A stretch of 45,865 nucleotides of DNA from positions 1 to 45,865 of the forward strand of contig JAIPES010000013.1 in the NCBI GenBank assembly GCA_021737045.1, in the 5' to 3' direction. The notes under the pieces were generated by a model. The model searched no databases, was not told the origin of the DNA, and worked only from the letters and a program-made list of their open reading frames with translations. This document shows, piece after piece, positions 1 to 8,008 of this stretch; the stretch's first letter is position 1; each line of letters begins with the position of its first letter. This DNA is from Desulfobacteraceae bacterium (GTDB lineage: Bacteria; Desulfobacterota; Desulfobacteria; Desulfobacterales; Desulfosalsimonadaceae). Position numbers and translations under genes: made by a program.

Positions 1-6
1 GGTCAG

Positions 7-32
7 TTTTTTCGCTCCTGACCGTTTACGGA
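7..32 (+). repeat. 26-bp short repeat, copy 1
   Basis: TTTTTTCGCTCCTGACCGTT begins a 26-base string matching 40127-40152 at 24 of 26 positions (differences at 15 and 22). Here it runs into a hairpin (23-46). Both copies lie in non-coding DNA close to the larger hairpin repeat family, suggesting a shared mobile or structural element. Confidence 0.6.
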
Positions 33-91
33 GGTTTCCGTAAACGCTCAATGTCGCTTCAAAAACCGACCCCGCCCTTGGACTTCCTTGG

Positions 92-184
92 AAGTCCAAT
101 ATCTGCGTTACGCGCAATTTCTCAGAATTTCACGTACGGATAAGTACGCTGCATTCTTCGAAATTGCGCAAGCCTTGATCTTGA
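92..184 (+). repeat. Dispersed 93-bp hairpin repeat, copy A
   Basis: This 93-bp segment recurs as its reverse complement at 38928-39020 with a single difference (G168 here). Inside it, 112-169 forms a long imperfect stem: GCGCAATTTC pairs with GAAATTGCGC at the base, AGAAT with ATTCT in the middle and CGTAC with GTACG near a GGATAA loop. It is followed by end motifs of the ACGGCACCATC type. Unlike copy B there is no matching left end, so this copy looks truncated or composite. It resembles a REP/MITE-type element; no transposase is adjacent. Confidence 0.85.
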
Positions 185-407
185 CCTTTTTACGGCACCA
201 TCTGAAATCAGACTTTTTACGGTGCCATCATTATTTGACCAAACAATAAGCTCGTATAATGAATCAGGTGAGCAAAAAGTGTCAAGCTTCTTTTCAGAGG
301 CAGGGCTCAGGCTTCCGGCTTTTGCCGGCGGGTGATAATTTTTCTTGATGCGCAAACCCGCAGGTGTTATTTTTATATAAAAATTCTGGCACAAAAGGAA
401 AAAACGA

Positions 408-614
408 ATGTTGGGAAAGCAACAGGGAATGTTTATTATCCGGGACATATTTGATTTTGATATCGGGCACCTGGCAAAAAGCCCGTGCCGGGAATGTCAG
501 CATCGCCAGAAGCTGCCGGACTGCTCCGAGCAATGCGAGGTGCTCGACAATATCCAGACCACGCTGGCCCGGGCGATTTCCTGCACCGGCCGGCACCCCT
601 TTCTCGAGTCATAG
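408..614 (+). CDS. Small Cys-rich protein of unknown function
   Basis: A 68-residue ORF preceded by AAAGGAAAAAACG, a usable ribosome binding site, and followed by a strong terminator at 642-676. The protein has a CREC pair (residues about 27-30), a second Cys pair in PDCSEQC and one further Cys near the C-terminus, a pattern that could bind zinc or an Fe-S cluster; this is inference. An internal Met (MFIIRDIF, codon 8) is an alternative start. I do not recognise a named family. The RBS, terminator and Cys spacing argue it is real, but it is short and flanked by repeats. Confidence 0.55.
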   Translation: MLGKQQGMFIIRDIFDFDIGHLAKSPCRECQHRQKLPDCSEQCEVLDNIQTTLARAISCTGRHPFLES

Positions 615-641
615 CCGGAATTCAGGCCTTCACCAGTAAAT

Positions 642-676
642 AAAAAATCCCGGGATTCATTCTCCCGGGATTTTTT
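642..676. terminator. Rho-independent terminator (bidirectional)
   Basis: A perfect 14-bp stem: AAAAAATCCCGGGA (642-655) pairs with TCCCGGGATTTTTT (663-676) around a 7-nt loop. The T tract on one side and A tract on the other mean it can end transcription from the small ORF on the left (+) and from the comEA-like gene on the right (-). Confidence 0.9.
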
Positions 677-739
677 TACAGGCAACGATGCAGCCCGCCT
701 ATGAAATTTATCCGAATGGCGGATCAGCTTTTCGGGACA

Positions 740-1033
740 TTATCCGGAAGATGATGCAATCACCTGATCCGCGATTGTCTCCAGCGTTTTGGGTCCGATC
801 CCCCTGACTTCCAACAATTGATCTGCGCTTGTAAACGAGCCGTTTTTCTCACGATAGTTTACGATCCGCTCCGCAATAGCCGGCCCGATGCCCTTGAGCT
901 GTGTGAGTTGCTCAGGGCCGGCCGTATTGATGTTGATTTTTTCCCCGGCGCCTGCGGTTTGCCATGCACCCAGAAATCCGAGCAGTAAAATCAGAACCAG
1001 AATCGCTTTTATCCACCGTTTGTGCAGAATCAT
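740..1033 (-). CDS. ComEA-like helix-hairpin-helix protein
   Basis: A 97-residue exported or membrane-anchored protein. Residues about 7-28 are a hydrophobic signal/anchor ending AGAGEK; the rest is the ComEA helix-hairpin-helix module with [11 protein letters not shown], then [13 protein letters not shown] and [13 protein letters not shown], the two hairpins that contact DNA backbone. Family members bind double-stranded DNA in the periplasm, often for uptake or DNA handling. The start is supported by GGGGGT seven bases upstream of ATG. It stands alone, with no comEC or pilus genes nearby, so a role in transformation is not shown by context. Confidence 0.9.
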   Translation of the reverse strand: MILHKRWIKAILVLILLLGFLGAWQTAGAGEKININTAGPEQLTQLKGIGPAIAERIVNYREKNGSFTSADQLLEVRGIGPKTLETIADQVIASSSG

Positions 1034-1414
1034 TGCATACCCCCTTTTTTATGATTGTCAGTTACTGCACCGATGCCGCCTACCCTGAAATAATAGCCAA
1101 AGAAGCGAATCCATAGAGAAAAAGAAGTAATGTCAAAATTCTGACAATTTATCATGGAAGTCAACCATTTTTTTAATAAAGTTTTCTTTCAGGGATAACC
1201 ATTCAAAATAAATAAAATTTGGGGTTTTCCACACAAGCAGCAAATGTTCAGGTATCTGAGGGACAGGGTTTTCATATAAAAAGACATGGGAAAGCAAACA
1301 GATCAAAACGGCCAAATGAGCAGTTTTCCAGATAATCGTTTACAATTCAGCGGCAAAATTGCTAATGTTGCTTTCAAATCAATCATGCACAACGGCCAAC
1401 AGGTATCCGGACCA
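1034..1414. other. AT-rich intergenic region between divergent genes
   Basis: This stretch separates the comEA-like gene (-) from the metallophosphoesterase (+) and should contain both promoters. It is clearly AT-rich. On the minus strand TTGACA followed after 15 bases by TATGGA is a weak candidate for the comEA-like gene. In-frame ATGs at 1286 and 1385 could extend the phosphoesterase upstream, but the extension resembles no part of the family. No RNA gene or riboswitch was recognised. Confidence 0.5.
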
Positions 1415-2140
1415 ATGAAACTCGCTGTTATTTCAGATATTCACGGCAATGCCGAAGCTTTCCGGGAAGTGCTCAAAGACATTGAAAAGGCTGGTATTTC
1501 CATTATTTACTGCCTGGGCGACAGCATCGGCTATGGACCGGAACCCGATGAGGCCATCCGGATGGTGCGGGAACGCGGCATATTATCCATCCAGGGCAAC
1601 CACGAACTGGCTGTCAATCAGCCCGGATACCTGAACTGGTTCAATCCCATTGCCCGGATTTCCCTGGAGAAAACCATGACCATGCTCTCCCGGGAATCCC
1701 TGGACGACATCGCCGCCCTGCCCTTTTTTCTTACAGGGCACAACTGTCGGTTCGTCCACGGGTTTCCCCCGGACTCGGCCACCACCTATCTGTTTGAGGC
1801 CGATCCGGAGCAGGTGGATGCGGCCATGACAGAGCCCGAAGAACCGATCTGTTTTGTGGGCCACACCCACGAATTAATGATCGTCACTCATGACGGCCGC
1901 GAGGTTTCCAGGCGTCCATTGAAACGTGAGACCATTATGCTTGACACCGGCTGCCGGTATATCATCAATGTGGGCAGCGTGGGGCAGCCCAGGGATGGCA
2001 CCAATCATGCGAAGTACGTGATTTTCGACGATCAGGCCCTTGAACTCGAAGTTCGGTTCGTGGAGTACAATGTCACTGAAACCATTGATAAAATATATGC
2101 GGCAGGGCTTCCGGAACAGCACGCCTGGCGGCTATCTTGA
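1415..2140 (+). CDS. Metallophosphoesterase (YfcE/MJ0936-like)
   Basis: A 241-residue calcineurin-like phosphoesterase. Metal-binding motifs are complete and in order: SDIHGN (Asp8, His10), GD at 35-36, GNHE at 61-64, and GHTH at 149-152. Members hydrolyse phosphodiesters or phosphoprotein/nucleotide phosphates using two divalent metals; the substrate cannot be read from the sequence. I start at 1415 because MKLAVISDIHGN matches the normal family N-terminus; in-frame ATGs at 1385 and 1286 would add non-family residues. It ends 13 bases from the convergent LysM gene with no clear terminator between. Confidence 0.85.
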   Translation: MKLAVISDIHGNAEAFREVLKDIEKAGISIIYCLGDSIGYGPEPDEAIRMVRERGILSIQGNHELAVNQPGYLNWFNPIARISLEKTMTMLSRESLDDIAALPFFLTGHNCRFVHGFPPDSATTYLFEADPEQVDAAMTEPEEPICFVGHTHELMIVTHDGREVSRRPLKRETIMLDTGCRYIINVGSVGQPRDGTNHAKYVIFDDQALELEVRFVEYNVTETIDKIYAAGLPEQHAWRLS

Positions 2141-2153
2141 TTTTGTTTCAAAT

Positions 2154-2834
2154 TCAGGGCGATACCGTCAGCTTGTCTCCGGGATGAATCACAGAATCCT
2201 CAGTCAAGCCGTTTATTTCCAACAGGGTTTTGAGATCGATATCGTGCTGTCGGGCAATGGAATACAGGGTATCGTTGTCTTTGACCGTATATTGCTCCTT
2301 TTGGGTTGATTCAGGTTCGGGTTCCGGCTTTGGCGCCGGTTCCGATGGTTCAGCGGCTGCCACGGCCTCTTTGACTGCCTTCTCTGCGGCCTGCATTTCC
2401 TTTTCCAGTTTTTCTGTTCTGTCACTGAGCGTCTCGACCTGCTTTACCAATGAATCAAGAATCAGGCCCTGCTGTTCGAGCTGCTCATGGACTTGCTGGA
2501 CGCCTCCCATTAGCTGGTCGTGATTGGCGGTAACCCGGGATTGCAAATCCGCCAGCGTTGCCTGCAGGCGCAGATTCCCGGATGAATCGTCAGCCTGCGG
2601 CAACTGCTCCGCCGAACCGAGATTGATACTTTTCCGGGATGTTTGCGCCTGACGCTGATCCGGTCCGCCGGTAAAAAAGGAAATCAGCAGGATCAAAAAA
2701 ATCGCCGCCCCGCCGCCGGCCAAAAGAATCAACAGGAGCTTTCGCCCGGCGGGCAAACGCCGCCGTTGTTGATGCAGCAGGGATTCGGGCGCTTCTTCAT
2801 ATTCCTCATACCGGGGATCATTGCCGTAGTCCAT
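2154..2834 (-). CDS. LysM domain membrane protein with coiled coil
   Basis: A 226-residue protein built from a charged cytoplasmic N-terminus, one membrane helix (residues about 31-53), a periplasmic coiled-coil stretch (about 85-150, rich in Q/E/L heptads), a Pro-Glu-rich spacer, and a C-terminal LysM domain beginning YTVKDNDTLYSIARQH. LysM binds N-acetylglucosamine polymers, so the protein probably tethers the inner membrane to peptidoglycan. RBS AAAGGAAA lies before the ATG. Its start is 44 bases beyond the stop of the hydrolase gene on the same strand, so the two may be co-transcribed. Confidence 0.85.
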   Translation of the reverse strand: MDYGNDPRYEEYEEAPESLLHQQRRRLPAGRKLLLILLAGGGAAIFLILLISFFTGGPDQRQAQTSRKSINLGSAEQLPQADDSSGNLRLQATLADLQSRVTANHDQLMGGVQQVHEQLEQQGLILDSLVKQVETLSDRTEKLEKEMQAAEKAVKEAVAAAEPSEPAPKPEPEPESTQKEQYTVKDNDTLYSIARQHDIDLKTLLEINGLTEDSVIHPGDKLTVSP

Positions 2835-2877
2835 GGTGGTTTTCCTTTCATTTGACAGGTTAAATAATCAAAAGATT

Positions 2878-3861
2878 TCAGCAGCCTGTAAATTGGTCAA
2901 AAGCCTGCCAGAACACCTGCTGGCAGGCATCGGTTTCTTTCAGGATTTCATGCCTGGCGCCCTGGATTTCCACAAGCCGGCAGCAGGGCAGGCGACTGCA
3001 GATCCGTTGGTGGGACCGGATGTCCACAACCCGGTCCCGGGTCCCGGATGCCAGAAGCACCGGGGTTTTGACAGCCTCCATATAACCCGGGACAGCCAGA
3101 CAATCAATGGCGTCAAACGCGGCAGCCGCCCACCCGTAGGTCACGCCGCCAAGGGCCAGATCCGGATTTTTCCGCACTTCCCGGATTTCATCCAAAAATC
3201 GTTCCGGATCCCCGGTCAGGTCATTTCCCCGAAACCTTCCGGGCCTTAACGGATGATCACCGGCACCCGGAATATATTGCTCAGCGCGACCGGCCCGAAC
3301 CGCCCTTTGCACAAGTTTTCGGGTCAGTCCCCGGGGAAAGGGAAACGTATGGATATCAAACATGGGTGAAACCAGCACGGCCCGGTCAAAAAATCCGGGA
3401 TTTTCGCGCACGTACTGCATGCCGATGTTGCCGCCCATGGAATGGGCCAGCAGGATTTTGGACAAATCCGGTTCAGGCTTTACAATCCGGGTCACAAACG
3501 CATTGAGGTCGTTTACATAATCGGCAAAGCTTCGCACAAATCCCTTGTGCGGGTTGTCCAGCATCCTGGAAGAAAGCCCCTGACCCCGCCAGTCAAAGGA
3601 ATATACGGCAAAACCCCGCTTCTGCAACCCCGTGATGGTTTCCCTGTTTTTTTCCAGAAACTCGGCCCGGCCGGAAAGGTAAACTACCGAAGCCCTTGGC
3701 AAAGCCGATTCCGGGCGCCAGATGCCGTAACGGATTTTCAGGCCGTCATGGGTGGTAAAAAAAGAACCATCCGGGTGCATGCAATCATCCACACAGGCTT
3801 GAGCCGGCTTGACCCGGCCGATGTTTTCCAATATGATAAAATAATCAAAAAATGAATACAA
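2878..3861 (-). CDS. Alpha/beta hydrolase (monoacylglycerol lipase/lysophospholipase-like)
   Basis: A serine hydrolase of the PldB/MGL group, up to 327 residues. The nucleophile elbow AHSMGG places Ser141 in the GXSXG motif; the acid is probably the Asp in GTRDRVVD and the base His in GARHEIL. The fold starts at FTTHDGLKIRYGIW. An internal ATG at 3780 (residue 28) may be the true start, because the region before it does not look like the family and the longest form leaves only 31 bases to the divergent gene at 3893. Substrate is likely a lipid monoester, by family only. Confidence 0.85.
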   Translation of the reverse strand: MYSFFDYFIILENIGRVKPAQACVDDCMHPDGSFFTTHDGLKIRYGIWRPESALPRASVVYLSGRAEFLEKNRETITGLQKRGFAVYSFDWRGQGLSSRMLDNPHKGFVRSFADYVNDLNAFVTRIVKPEPDLSKILLAHSMGGNIGMQYVRENPGFFDRAVLVSPMFDIHTFPFPRGLTRKLVQRAVRAGRAEQYIPGAGDHPLRPGRFRGNDLTGDPERFLDEIREVRKNPDLALGGVTYGWAAAAFDAIDCLAVPGYMEAVKTPVLLASGTRDRVVDIRSHQRICSRLPCCRLVEIQGARHEILKETDACQQVFWQAFDQFTGC

Positions 3862-3892
3862 CAGATTACCATCAACCTGCAGGGGAAGCCAA

Positions 3893-4144
3893 ATGAAAAA
3901 ATACTTCCATCAATTCGTGGAAACCTGTGAAGATCTGCTTACCTTTGGATGGGACCGGCCCACCGATGAGCAGACCCTGATCTGCTACTTGCAGATGTTC
4001 TCCGATGATCAGCTGATCCGGACCCTGGCCGGCAGAATGAGTGATCCGGAGATCGAAGAGGTTTACAATCTCATCAACCGGCTGCTCAAAACCCACTTAA
4101 AGGATTCTGAGTACCACCGGCTTTTTCTTAAAGAAGAGCATTGA
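3893..4144 (+). CDS. Small cytosolic protein of unknown function
   Basis: An 83-residue, mostly helical protein with no signal peptide, membrane segment or Cys cluster beyond single residues. A clear AGGGGA ribosome site precedes the ATG, and it opens the +-strand run that continues with the aminopeptidase 28 bases later. I do not recognise the family. Real coding is supported by RBS, codon use and conserved-looking hydrophobic spacing (LICYLQMFSDDQLIRTLAG). Confidence 0.75.
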   Translation: MKKYFHQFVETCEDLLTFGWDRPTDEQTLICYLQMFSDDQLIRTLAGRMSDPEIEEVYNLINRLLKTHLKDSEYHRLFLKEEH

Positions 4145-4153
4145 ATAAATAAT

Positions 4154-4174
4154 ATAATTTTTTGAAAAAATTAT
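4154..4174. repeat. A/T palindrome over the aminopeptidase start
   Basis: ATAATTTTTT (4154-4163) is the exact reverse complement of AAAAAATTAT (4165-4174). The right arm includes the first two bases of the aminopeptidase ATG and sits where a Shine-Dalgarno sequence would be. It could act as a weak hairpin modulating initiation, or simply be AT-rich spacer. Confidence 0.5.
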
Positions 4175-5381
4175 GAATTTTAAAAAACAACATATTGAAC
4201 GTTATGCCGATATCCTGCTATGGGGCCTGAAAACCGCCCGGCACGGCCGCAGAAAAAAAAGCGACATCATTTTGCTACGATATGACCCCGCGGCCCTGCC
4301 CCTGGCGGAAAAATTATACGAAAAGCTGCTCAAAGCCGGCCGTCACCCGATCCAGCGGATGATGCAGACCTGCCCCATGGAACAAAAGTTTTATGAAATC
4401 GCAAACAACCGGCAGCTGACATTTATCGCCCCCGGGGAAAAGGAAATGCTGGAGAACCTCAACGGCAGCATTGTGCTGCTGGCCCCGGATTCCATTACTC
4501 ATTTGTCCCATATTGATCCCGGATCCATTGCAAAATTTGCAAAAGCCAGAAAACCGCTTCGAAATATTCTTGACCGAAGGGAAGAAACCGGTGATTTCAG
4601 CTGGACCCTGGCCATGTACCCCACCCCGGCGCTGGCCCATCACGCTGGCATTTCCATTGAAGACTATACCCGGCAGGTAATCAGGGCCTGTTTTTTAAAC
4701 CGAAAAGAGCCGGTGGCCCATTGGGAATCGGTCTTTCGCCGGGCCCGATCCATCAAACAATGGTTAAACCGGCTGTCCATACGGCGTCTCCATGTGGAGT
4801 CCGAAAAAGTGGACCTGGAAATCACCCCTGGTCAGATGCGGCAGTGGATCGGGATTTCCGGCCATAATATCCCCAGCTTTGAAATCTTTCTGTCCCCGGA
4901 CTGGCGCGGCACCCGGGGGGTGTATACGGCGGATCAGCCCACTTACCGGAGCGGAAACCGTGTGGAAGGCATCCGTCTGGAATTTGACAAAGGCCGTGTG
5001 ATCCATGCCCGGGCCGAAACCGGGGAGGCCTTTTTGTGCAATCAGCTTCAAATGGATTCAGGCGCGGACAAGGTCGGGGAGTTTTCCCTGACAGACCGGC
5101 GATTTTCCAAGATTGACCGGTTCATGGCCAACACCCTGTATGATGAAAATTACGGGGGATCTTACGGCAACTGCCACATCGCTTTGGGAAGCGCTTACTC
5201 CGACACCTATGCCGGAGACCCCGCCAACCTGACCCCGTATGCCAAAAAACAGCTTGGTTTCAATGATTCGGCCCTGCACTGGGATCTGGTCAATACCGAA
5301 AAAAAGCGGGTGACCGCCTATCTTGCAGACAGGGGACAAACAGTGATTTATGAAAACGGGCAGTTTCAGCACAATGGATAA
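4173..5381 (+). CDS. M29-family metallo-aminopeptidase
   Basis: A 402-residue peptidase of the AmpS/PepS/thermophilic aminopeptidase (M29) family, which removes N-terminal residues with a two-metal centre. Family marks in the C-terminal half are NIPSFEIFLSPDWRGTRG, NRVEGI, the VGEFSL glutamate, HIALGSAY (metal His) and ALHWDLV (His-x-Asp). No signal peptide, so cytosolic. The start has no good ribosome site: the ATG lies inside an A/T-only inverted repeat at 4154-4174, so translation may depend on the upstream gene. Its stop overlaps the start of manA by eight bases. Confidence 0.88.
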   Translation: MNFKKQHIERYADILLWGLKTARHGRRKKSDIILLRYDPAALPLAEKLYEKLLKAGRHPIQRMMQTCPMEQKFYEIANNRQLTFIAPGEKEMLENLNGSIVLLAPDSITHLSHIDPGSIAKFAKARKPLRNILDRREETGDFSWTLAMYPTPALAHHAGISIEDYTRQVIRACFLNRKEPVAHWESVFRRARSIKQWLNRLSIRRLHVESEKVDLEITPGQMRQWIGISGHNIPSFEIFLSPDWRGTRGVYTADQPTYRSGNRVEGIRLEFDKGRVIHARAETGEAFLCNQLQMDSGADKVGEFSLTDRRFSKIDRFMANTLYDENYGGSYGNCHIALGSAYSDTYAGDPANLTPYAKKQLGFNDSALHWDLVNTEKKRVTAYLADRGQTVIYENGQFQHNG

Positions 5382-6591
5382 AACAGATTTTTTCACCCGC
5401 CCCTTGTTGCTGGAAAATCCGGTGCAGAAATATGGCTGGGGTTCGACAACAGCCATCCAGAAGATCCTCGGCGCAGAACCGGACGGCCGCACTCCCTGGG
5501 CCGAACTCTGGATGGGGGCCCATCCCAAAGCCCCCTCCATGGTCCATGTCAATGACCAAAAGGTACCCTTAAACGAACTGATCCGCGAGCACCCCCGGGC
5601 CGTTCTGGGCGCGGACACGGCAGCGGCATACAACAACACCCTTCCTTATTTGTTTAAGGTCCTGGCCGCCAAACAACCCCTATCCATCCAGGCCCATCCG
5701 GGTGCCCGGCAGGCCGAAGAAGGATTTAAACGGGAAAATGAGCAGCAAATCCCCATTGACGCTCCTCACCGCAATTACCGGGATCCCTGGCCCAAGCCTG
5801 AGCTCATTTGTGCCATCGAGCCCTTCGGCGCCCTGATCGGATTTCGCAGCCCGGAGATGATCTGCAGCCTTGGCCGGCGGTTTTTCCCCAAAAGCCTGGA
5901 CCGCCCGCTGCAGGCCCTGGAAACCATGCCGGATGCATCGGGCATCCGGGCGTTTTTCCATGAATTGATGACCATGGAACAAATCCACCGGGCTGAAGTC
6001 ATCCATGAGGCCCTGGCCAACGCCAGGATCAGCGATACCCCTGAAGGCTACTGGATTGACAGGCTTCACCAGAGCTATCCCGGGGATACGGGGGTACTGG
6101 CCCCGGTTTGTCTTAATCTTCTGGAAATTCCACCGGGACGCGCCGTGTTTCTGGCTCCGGGAATCCTGCACGCCTATTTGTACGGCACAGGCATGGAAAT
6201 TATGGCCAATTCCGACAATGTGCTGCGCGGCGGGCTTACGGCCAAGCATATGGATGTAGCTGAGCTTTTAAACACCCTGGAATTTGCGCCATCCTTTCCA
6301 GATCCGGCACCTCCGGAGAAAATAAATTCTGCAGAGCAGCGATTTTCAACCCCGGCCGATGAATTTGTCCTTTCTGTCATCGGCCTTGACCCGGATACCC
6401 GGTATTGCTCTCCGAACGAGCACAGCAGTGACATCTTGTTTTGCCTGGACGGTCAGGCGGCACTAAGGAAAAACAAAACAGATACCCGCCTGGAGCTTGG
6501 CCAGGGGCGGGCGGCGATCGTGCCGGCGGCCGCAGGGGCCTATGAAATCAGCGGTCACGGGAAGATATGGAAAGCCGGGGTCCCGCAATGA
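5374..6591 (+). CDS. manA: Mannose-6-phosphate isomerase, class I
   Basis: A 405-residue zinc enzyme interconverting mannose-6-phosphate and fructose-6-phosphate, feeding GDP-mannose and surface polysaccharides. Visible motifs: LLENPVQKYGWGS at the N-terminus, PLSIQAHPG (zinc Gln and His), KPELICAIEPFGALIGFR (zinc Glu), and APGILHAYLYGTGMEIMANS (zinc His and active-site residues). The ATG at 5374 overlaps the aminopeptidase stop and matches the family N-terminus; an ATG at 5350 is possible but adds eight foreign residues. The stop overlaps queE by ATGA. Confidence 0.93.
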   Translation: MDKTDFFTRPLLLENPVQKYGWGSTTAIQKILGAEPDGRTPWAELWMGAHPKAPSMVHVNDQKVPLNELIREHPRAVLGADTAAAYNNTLPYLFKVLAAKQPLSIQAHPGARQAEEGFKRENEQQIPIDAPHRNYRDPWPKPELICAIEPFGALIGFRSPEMICSLGRRFFPKSLDRPLQALETMPDASGIRAFFHELMTMEQIHRAEVIHEALANARISDTPEGYWIDRLHQSYPGDTGVLAPVCLNLLEIPPGRAVFLAPGILHAYLYGTGMEIMANSDNVLRGGLTAKHMDVAELLNTLEFAPSFPDPAPPEKINSAEQRFSTPADEFVLSVIGLDPDTRYCSPNEHSSDILFCLDGQAALRKNKTDTRLELGQGRAAIVPAAAGAYEISGHGKIWKAGVPQ

Positions 6592-7262
6592 ACCTCCTTT
6601 GCGGCCAGAAACAGCTCCATGAGCTTCGGGTCAATGAAATTTTTTACAGCATCCAGGGCGAATCCCTTTATATGGGCAGGCCCTGCATTTTTGTGCGCCT
6701 GACCGGATGCAACCTGCGGTGCACCTATTGCGATACCGGTTATGCCTACACACAGGGCCGGCCCATGGATATCGCGCAAATCCTTTCCAAAGCCGAAAGC
6801 TATGGCGTAAAGCTGGTGGAGATCACCGGCGGCGAACCTCTGATGCAGCCCCTCACCCCGGCCCTGGCCGAAACCCTGCTTGCAAAAGGTTTTGAGGTGA
6901 TGATTGAGACAAACGGCACCTATTCCATTGATCTGGTACCGGATGTATGCATGCGGATCGTGGACATCAAATGCCCGGCAAGCGGGGAAAGCCGCAAAAC
7001 CGATTTTGACAACCTCAACCGCCTGAAGGGAAACGATCAGGTCAAATTTGTGATCTGCGACCGCAAGGACTATGATTACGCCCGCCATATCCTCAGGCAT
7101 TACTGGTCCGGCCGGCCGCCGGTGCCGGTTTTGATCTCGCCGGCAGCCGGCCGGCTTGCGCCGGCCACCGCAGCGGCCTGGATACTCGAAGATCGGCTGG
7201 ATGTACGGCTGCACCTGCAGCTGCACAAGATTCTGTGGCCAAATGAACAACGCGGGGTATAG
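6588..7262 (+). CDS. queE: 7-carboxy-7-deazaguanine synthase (radical SAM)
   Basis: A 224-residue radical SAM enzyme that converts 6-carboxytetrahydropterin to 7-carboxy-7-deazaguanine in queuosine/7-deazaguanine synthesis. The N-terminal NEIFYSIQGESLYMGRP is typical of QueE and the cluster motif is CNLRCTYC (CX3CX2C), followed by EITGGEPL. I start at the ATG that overlaps the manA stop (ATGA) since the family begins just before the NEIFYSIQGE segment; a GTG/ATG seven codons upstream would run further into manA. queC follows after 18 bases, giving two consecutive pathway steps. Confidence 0.93.
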   Translation: MNLLCGQKQLHELRVNEIFYSIQGESLYMGRPCIFVRLTGCNLRCTYCDTGYAYTQGRPMDIAQILSKAESYGVKLVEITGGEPLMQPLTPALAETLLAKGFEVMIETNGTYSIDLVPDVCMRIVDIKCPASGESRKTDFDNLNRLKGNDQVKFVICDRKDYDYARHILRHYWSGRPPVPVLISPAAGRLAPATAAAWILEDRLDVRLHLQLHKILWPNEQRGV

Positions 7263-7280
7263 AATTACAGGAGGTATGAA

Positions 7281-7985
7281 ATGGAAGACCAGCCCCGGGC
7301 AGTAGTGCTTTTAAGCGGCGGGCTTGATTCGGCCACCACCCTTGCCGTTGCCCGCCAGCAGGGATTTTGCTGCCACACGCTCAGCTTTGACTACGGCCAG
7401 CGGCATTATCACGAGCTGGCGGCATCCGAAAGAATTTCCCGGGTTCTGGGGGCAAAAGAACACCACGTGGTGCGCCTGGACATGCGCGACATCGGCGGCT
7501 CTGCCCTGACTTCGGATCTGGCGGTTCCGCCCGGAAACTCAGGCGGGCAGGCCGAATCGGATATCCCGGTCACCTACGTGCCTGCGCGCAACACCATCTT
7601 TCTTTCCGTGGCCCTGGCATGGGCCGAAACCCGGCGGGCCGCCGACATCTTTATCGGCGTGAATGCAGTGGACTATTCCGGTTATCCGGATTGCCGGCCT
7701 GAATATCTTGCAGCCTTTGAGGCCATGGCCAATCTGGCAACCAAAATGGCCGTCCAGGAAAATACCGTCGTTCGCATCAATGCCCCCCTGCTTTATCTGA
7801 AAAAATCAGAAATCATCCAAAAGGGAATGGCCCTGGGTGTGGACTACAGTCTGACCCACTCCTGCTATGACCCCTCACCCGGCGGCCTGGCCTGCGGCCG
7901 CTGCGATTCCTGCCTGCTGCGGCAAAAAGGATTTGCCGATGCGGGGGTCCCGGACCCCACGCTGTATACACCAGACCCGGAATAA
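7281..7985 (+). CDS. queC: 7-cyano-7-deazaguanine synthase
   Basis: A 234-residue ATP-dependent amidoligase making preQ0 from 7-carboxy-7-deazaguanine and ammonia. The PP-loop is [10 protein letters not shown] near residue 11-20; SFDYGQRH follows; the zinc site is the C-terminal cluster of Cys in SCYDPS...CGRCDSC. A strong AGGAGG sits seven bases before the ATG. It works directly on the product of the adjacent queE. Neither queD nor folE is present in the window. Confidence 0.95.
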   Translation: MEDQPRAVVLLSGGLDSATTLAVARQQGFCCHTLSFDYGQRHYHELAASERISRVLGAKEHHVVRLDMRDIGGSALTSDLAVPPGNSGGQAESDIPVTYVPARNTIFLSVALAWAETRRAADIFIGVNAVDYSGYPDCRPEYLAAFEAMANLATKMAVQENTVVRINAPLLYLKKSEIIQKGMALGVDYSLTHSCYDPSPGGLACGRCDSCLLRQKGFADAGVPDPTLYTPDPE

Positions 7986-8008
7986 AAACCGGCCGCAGAC
8001 GGCAAGTC

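Larger units (their letters stand above)
1..407. other. Repeat-rich intergenic region
   Basis: No convincing gene is seen here. The stretch holds a 10-bp stem hairpin at 23-46 (loop GGTT), a short palindrome at 80-97, the first copy of a 93-bp dispersed repeat at 92-184, and two tandem copies of its end motif (TTTTTACGGYRCCATC) at 187-202 and 214-229. A possible promoter TTGACC (235-240) / TATAAT (255-260) has only a 14-bp spacer, so it is weak. Another palindrome, CCGGCTTTTGCCGG, lies near 314-327. The AT-rich stretch just before 408 probably serves as leader for the small ORF there. Confidence 0.6.

Noticed and set aside
122-448. Minus-strand frame at the window start
   Set aside because: It spans the hairpin repeat and non-coding DNA and overlaps the small + strand ORF; no family resemblance.
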